The translations under genes were made by a program, and so were the position numbers. A stretch of DNA of 64,000 nucleotides from Paraphysomonas bandaiensis. Taxonomy: Eukaryota > Chrysophyceae. The notes beneath the pieces are model-generated. The model saw only the letters and a list, made by a program, of their open reading frames with translations. It was not told the DNA's origin and ran no database searches. The stretch is taken from assembly GCA_965644295.1 (NCBI GenBank), contig CBFFRP010000463.1, positions 62,001 to 126,000 on the forward strand, written 5' to 3'. Below are positions 60,638-64,000 of the stretch, piece by piece. Position 1 is the first letter of the stretch. Every line of letters begins with the position of its first letter.

Positions 60638-61253
60638 ATGAAGAAGTCGAGCAACGAGAAGCTCAAGAAGTTTAGGAACAAGGCGTTGGACCAGCGGTCC
60701 AGGGGCCAAGGGGCAGAGGCATTGACCCCAACGGTGCCGATTCTGAAGTATGGGACGAACACCAACCTGGCGGTATTTAAGCAGAAGCTCACAGTGGCCG
60801 CCATGATGCTATTTGGTGACCTAGCGAGGCTCGTGGAGACCGATGAGTATTATGAACCACCCAAGATAAAGATTGAGGACTACGATCTCGATAATGACCC
60901 CCACGGTCTGAACCTGGAAGAACTTAAGGATGCGAGAAAGACACGCCAAAGGAAGATTGACCAAATGCGTGACAACCGATCAGCTTTCTATGCGTTCATG
61001 TATGACAGACTGAGCAACGAGTCCGTGGACGCGATTAAGCAATTGGAGGAATACGAAGAGATTAACTCCTCCAAGGACCCTCTACTGTTGTGGCTTGCTA
61101 TCAAGCAGACTCACAAAACAGCGACGAACTCCAATGTAGGGACCATCATGCGTGCAGAGACGAGAAAGAAGTACACACACAGAGAGGGGGAGGGCCGAGG
61201 GGTCGCTCTAAGCCGCTTAGGCATTCTTCCTGAGCCAGAAAGGCTCTCGTATC
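60638..61253 (+). CDS. Retroelement gag-like ORF, C-terminally truncated
   Basis: The frame opens at ATG 60638, right after the MULE target duplication, and stays open to 61369, but only about the first 175-190 residues look like real protein. That part is charged and helical: VPILKYGTNTNLAVFKQKLT, MMLFGDLARLVETDEYY, SAFYAFMYDRLSNESVDAIK, then DPLLLWLAIKQTHKTATNS. The W/F..FK..L...A...FG, LS..S...I and DP..LW..I..TH pattern is that of gag polyproteins from LTR retrotransposons of protists and fungi. Past ~61180 the composition changes sharply and the reading frame becomes AT-rich noise. So the gag is cut off where the AT-rich region begins. Confidence 0.6.
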
Positions 61254-61276
61254 GTAATAAAACTTCGTTTTATTAC
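61232..61276. other. Two adjacent perfect hairpins at the composition boundary
   Basis: GAGCC-agaaa-GGCTC (61232-61246), followed by GTAATAAAAC-ttc-GTTTTATTAC (61254-61276). AT-rich hairpins of the second type resemble transcript-end palindromes of large DNA viruses; here they mark the start of the AT-rich segment. Confidence 0.6.
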
Positions 61277-62150
61277 TCTTTCCTTTTCACTCTATCTTTC
61301 TTCCTTTCCACTCTATCTTTAAATATAATAATTATCTTATATAATAATATTAATAATACTATACTTTAAATAAAAATTAATTATCTTATATAATAATATT
61401 AATAATACTATACTTTAAATAAAAATTAATTACTTTATATAATATTAAATAATTATCTTATAATAAAATAAAAATATAGTTTTGGCATTTTGGCTTTCTG
61501 GCATTTTGGCTTTTATGAAAATTAGAAAAAGTTATAAAATAAAATTTATTATATAGTTTATGTTATAAAAATCCAGTGCCATAATGCCAGTTGTGGTGGT
61601 GATGATGATGGTGGTGTTGTAACAGTGATGGTTATGTTATAAAAATCCAGTGCCATAATGCCAGTTTCTATTCAAAATATTTTTTCAAAATAATTTATCA
61701 AAAATATTTATTCTATTCAAAATATTTATTCTATTCAAAATAATTTATCAAAAATATTTATTCTATTCAAAATATTTTTTCAAAATAATTTATCAAAAAT
61801 ATTTATTCTATTCAAAATATTTATTCTATTCAAAATATTTTTTCAAAATAATTTATCAAAAATATTTATTCTATTCAAAATATTTTTTCAAAATAATTTA
61901 TCAAAAATATTTATTCTATTCAAAATAATTTTTACGTTATTACCAATTAAAAAATTATTAAAAAGCAAAATGGTTTAAAGAGATAATTTTAAAAAGGCCA
62001 TGAAAGATGTCAAAAAGAAAAAACGGATGAAGGTTAATAAATAGTTGAATACACACACGCAACAAACAATAAACAAAATAGTTTTAAAAAATCGGCTCCT
62101 TTCTTTAAAGTATGATTAAAGTTTTAAAAAATATATAAAACAAATATATA
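61270..62150. repeat. AT-rich spacer with tandem repeats
   Basis: About 61323-61440 repeats a ~60-bp unit (AATTATCTTATATAATAATA then TTAATAATACTATACTTTAA) about twice. 61558-61666 has a split duplicate of GTTATAAAAATCCAGTGCCA. 61668-61935 is an array of short units mixing TTTATTCTATTCAAAATA and TTTTTTCAAAATAATTTATC. No gene is supported, although 61990-62045 reads like a short Lys-rich coding scrap. Confidence 0.8.
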
Positions 62151-62393
62151 ATGAGTTACACATATGTCGTTATTACAATTACAGATTTAGTTTGGAATAA
62201 CACAAAAATATATGAAATTTACAAAACAAAAATCACTAATCCAATAAAGTTCTCAGAAAAGGTTGATAAAAGAATAGAGATAATACGAAATAAAATATTT
62301 TCAGAAAATGATTATACCTCAGAAGATATTAAAAGATTTAATGAAGAAAATGAAATAAATTATGAGGAGATTGATAGTATTTATAATTTATAA
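62151..62393 (+). CDS. Small AT-rich ORF, unknown (virus-like region)
   Basis: 80 aa, intronless, Lys/Ile/Asn/Glu-rich (MSYTYVVITITDLVWNNTKI start). The first ~15 residues are a beta-like hydrophobic strand and the rest is charged helix. Codons are strongly A/T-ended, like the neighbours in this segment and unlike genes before 60 kb. Tight packing with the next, oppositely oriented ORFs supports it being real. No family recognised. Confidence 0.5.
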   Translation: MSYTYVVITITDLVWNNTKIYEIYKTKITNPIKFSEKVDKRIEIIRNKIFSENDYTSEDIKRFNEENEINYEEIDSIYNL

Positions 62394-62413
62394 TAATTTA
62401 ATGTATTAGTGTT

Positions 62414-62563
62414 TTAATTTATAAAAATTAAAACTAAAAGAAATTTTTGAGTACAATTTGATAATTTTGTATGAATAAATTTATCGTTATCTTCATCATA
62501 ATAACCGTTTAATTCACTATCAACATGTCCACAACAATCAAAATATTTAATTCCATAACCCAT
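62414..62563 (-). CDS. Very small ORF, unknown
   Basis: 49 aa, start codon at 62563, TAA at 62414-62416. It reads MGYGIKYFDCCGHVDSELNG, then YYDEDNDKFIHTKLSNCTQK and a hydrophobic C-terminus (FLLVLIFIN). The balanced N-terminal composition with two adjacent Cys suggests a genuine small protein, and it fits neatly between two neighbouring ORFs. Function unknown. Confidence 0.4.
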   Translation of the reverse strand: MGYGIKYFDCCGHVDSELNGYYDEDNDKFIHTKLSNCTQKFLLVLIFIN

Positions 62564-62590
62564 TATATATATATATGTTAGATAAAAATA

Positions 62591-63388
62591 TTACTCTGTT
62601 GTTGAATCTAAACTCCATGTATCACCTGTCAATCTAAAATTGATAGTGTTAAACATAATATAACCTGCTGAGGCAATAACAATTCTTATAATTGAATATC
62701 TTTTAGTTGTTGTAACTGCTTCAGTGAACAAAGTTGAATCTTGTGTTCCTGGAAATGCTACATCATCAATATAATTCCAAGTTGTGCCATCATCAGAACC
62801 TAATATATAGCATGCTTTCATTGTTCTCTCTTGTGATGTGCTTCTTTCTTGAGTTGATATAGATGTTAAACGAATTTTATAAGGTAATTGAACTTGAACC
62901 CATTCACCATCTATTGATTGAGATGTATCATATGTAGTTGAAAAATAATGATCTGTTCCATTACTACCGATGTAATTACCTGTTGTACCATCATAAGCTT
63001 CACCAGAAGGCATAGCATAAAAAACGCCATCTCTGTAATTGTCAATACCATTTGGTCCGCTGTTATATCTGTTATTACCCCAGAACGTCTCATCACTATC
63101 ATCAAATAATAAGTTACATGAATTTAAAGGGTCGGCTCCAGTATATCTACCATATGATGAACAAATTAAATTATATGTTCCATTTGCGTAAGATGTTGAA
63201 CCAGAACCGCCAGAATAAGATTTAGAAATGTGAGTATCAAAAACATCCTGACCATTAAAAGCAGTTGGAAGACCTGTAAATGATGTAGGAAAAGTGACAT
63301 TTGTTTGGTATTGTGTATTTGTATTACCTTGAACGACATTGTATTTGTTAATGTGATTAGCAATATTAATAATAGAACTTAGTGACAT
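62591..63388 (-). CDS. Discoidin-like (F5/8 type C-like) beta-sandwich protein, virus-like
   Basis: 265 aa, intronless. Gly/Ser/Thr/Asn/Tyr-rich N-terminal half (FNGQDVFDTHISKSYSGGSG). Then comes a discoidin-like core: LLFDDSDETFWGNNRY, GEWVQVQLPYKIRLTSISTQ, YILGSDDGTTWNYIDDVAFP, and RYSIIRIVIASAGYIMFNTI followed by NFRLTG. This is the F5/8C layout (W.....WIQ.DLG....I..I, ..V..S.DG..W..., .R.IRI..). Such proteins are frequent in large DNA viruses of protists as fibre or surface proteins that bind carbohydrate. AT-rich codon use; divergent from the next ORF with a ~70-bp AT-rich spacer. Confidence 0.75.
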   Translation of the reverse strand: MSLSSIINIANHINKYNVVQGNTNTQYQTNVTFPTSFTGLPTAFNGQDVFDTHISKSYSGGSGSTSYANGTYNLICSSYGRYTGADPLNSCNLLFDDSDETFWGNNRYNSGPNGIDNYRDGVFYAMPSGEAYDGTTGNYIGSNGTDHYFSTTYDTSQSIDGEWVQVQLPYKIRLTSISTQERSTSQERTMKACYILGSDDGTTWNYIDDVAFPGTQDSTLFTEAVTTTKRYSIIRIVIASAGYIMFNTINFRLTGDTWSLDSTTE

Positions 63389-63460
63389 ATATATATTGAT
63401 GTTATAAAATAATTTGTAATTTTTACATTAAATAATTATATAGTATAAATATATATAACC

Positions 63461-64000
63461 ATGAGCATTTACCCAAAGCCGAAACCATCAAACGGAGTAT
63501 TCAACCCTTCAAATTACACATATATAAAAGATAGCATTGTTGACGTTGACTTAACAGGATATATTCAAAAGAGTGGAGATGTAATGAGTGGAACTCTAGT
63601 TTTGCCATCATTGAATTTATATGGAGATGGACAAGTATCATTCAATGACAATTCAATACAAACAACAGCAATGACAGATGCTTTAAAGACAGATATTGAA
63701 AACACGAAAACAAAAGCTACTAATATTTCATATGATGGAACAAATACATCAATTTCAGGAAGTGTTGAAGTATCAAAAATAATATTTCCAAATCTAAGTG
63801 AACAAACAGTGGCCTTTACAAATAATTTAAAAACAACATATGATAACTATGAAACAGGAAAACAAGATTTGATAACATCAGGAAATAGAATAAGTTGTAG
63901 TTTAATAGGAGATGGATTAATAACAAATGATGAACTAAACAAACTAAATAATGTTTCATCAAACATTCAAAATCAATTAGACGCCTTAGGACATGGTTTA
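63461..64000 (+). CDS. Tail-fibre-like structural protein (3' end beyond window)
   Basis: 180 codons visible, open to the window edge. It starts MSIYPKPKPSNGVFNPSNYT, then VDLTGYIQKSGDVMSGTLVL, the (K/S)GD.M.G.L motif typical of phage tail fibres and of fibre-like proteins in large protist-infecting viruses. Next is LNLYGDGQVSFNDNSIQTTA, and later Asn/Leu/Asp-rich repeats with LNNVSSNIQNQLDAL, which suggest a trimeric beta-helix/coiled-coil fibre. The C-terminus, where a chaperone or receptor-binding domain would be expected, is outside. A/T-ended codons and short TATA-like upstream sequence (ATTATATAGTATAAATATA) match the preceding ORF. Confidence 0.7.
   Translation, partial: MSIYPKPKPSNGVFNPSNYTYIKDSIVDVDLTGYIQKSGDVMSGTLVLPSLNLYGDGQVSFNDNSIQTTAMTDALKTDIENTKTKATNISYDGTNTSISGSVEVSKIIFPNLSEQTVAFTNNLKTTYDNYETGKQDLITSGNRISCSLIGDGLITNDELNKLNNVSSNIQNQLDALGHGL

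Overview
The window is nuclear DNA of a flagellated, intron-rich unicellular eukaryote. The evidence is a run of spliceosomal genes with short introns (mostly 36-60 bp, GT..AG, often gtaag/gtatg donors), core eukaryotic genes (COG7, CSN2, SMU1, RIO2, methionyl-tRNA synthetase) and cilium/centriole-type genes (a CEP164-like WW protein, an EF-hand protein with microtubule-inner-protein motifs, a long kinesin). The lineage cannot be fixed from sequence alone; a zoosporic protist or basal fungus-like organism would fit. TAA, TAG and TGA all end real genes, so the code is standard. I saw no rRNA, tRNA or CRISPR.

Region 1 (1-33.4 kb) is ordinary gene-bearing DNA on both strands: MetRS 5' end (-), a BAG-like protein (+), a small coiled-coil protein (+), a long coiled-coil protein (-), COG7 (+), an EF-hand/CorA Mg2+-channel fusion (-), CSN2 (+), SMU1 (-), a kinesin ending in a CaaX box (+), RIO2 (-), a decapping-motif (PNRC/Edc1-like) protein (+), an arylsulfatase (-) and an unknown protein (+). 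For several genes my exon models sum to an exact multiple of three and to the expected family length (COG7 891 aa, CSN2 447 aa, SMU1 517 aa, RIO2 472 aa). Intergenic DNA carries fold-back and dispersed non-coding repeats.

Region 2 (35.9-41.4 kb) holds a long C2H2 zinc-finger gene whose 3' part is a decaying tandem array with an internal 567-bp duplication, a broken 3CxxC zinc-finger remnant, and a broken fragment of an Old Yellow Enzyme-type flavoenzyme.

Region 3 (42-54.2 kb) holds the CEP164-like gene, the EF-hand ciliary-type gene, a decayed Ty1/copia element (-) and a multi-exon membrane protein of unknown family (-).

Region 4 (54.8-60.6 kb) is a complete Mutator-like (MULE) transposon with 102-bp terminal inverted repeats and an 8-bp target duplication. 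Nested inside it is an internally deleted Ty1/copia element with two apparently identical 292-bp LTRs and a 5-bp target duplication. The MULE sits directly in front of the start codon of a retroelement gag-like ORF.

Region 5 (about 61.25 kb to the end) changes abruptly to very AT-rich, repeat-laden DNA with tightly packed intronless ORFs. These encode a discoidin-like (F5/8C-type) protein and a tail-fibre-like protein of the kind found in large DNA viruses of protists, so this is either an endogenous viral region or a chimeric join.
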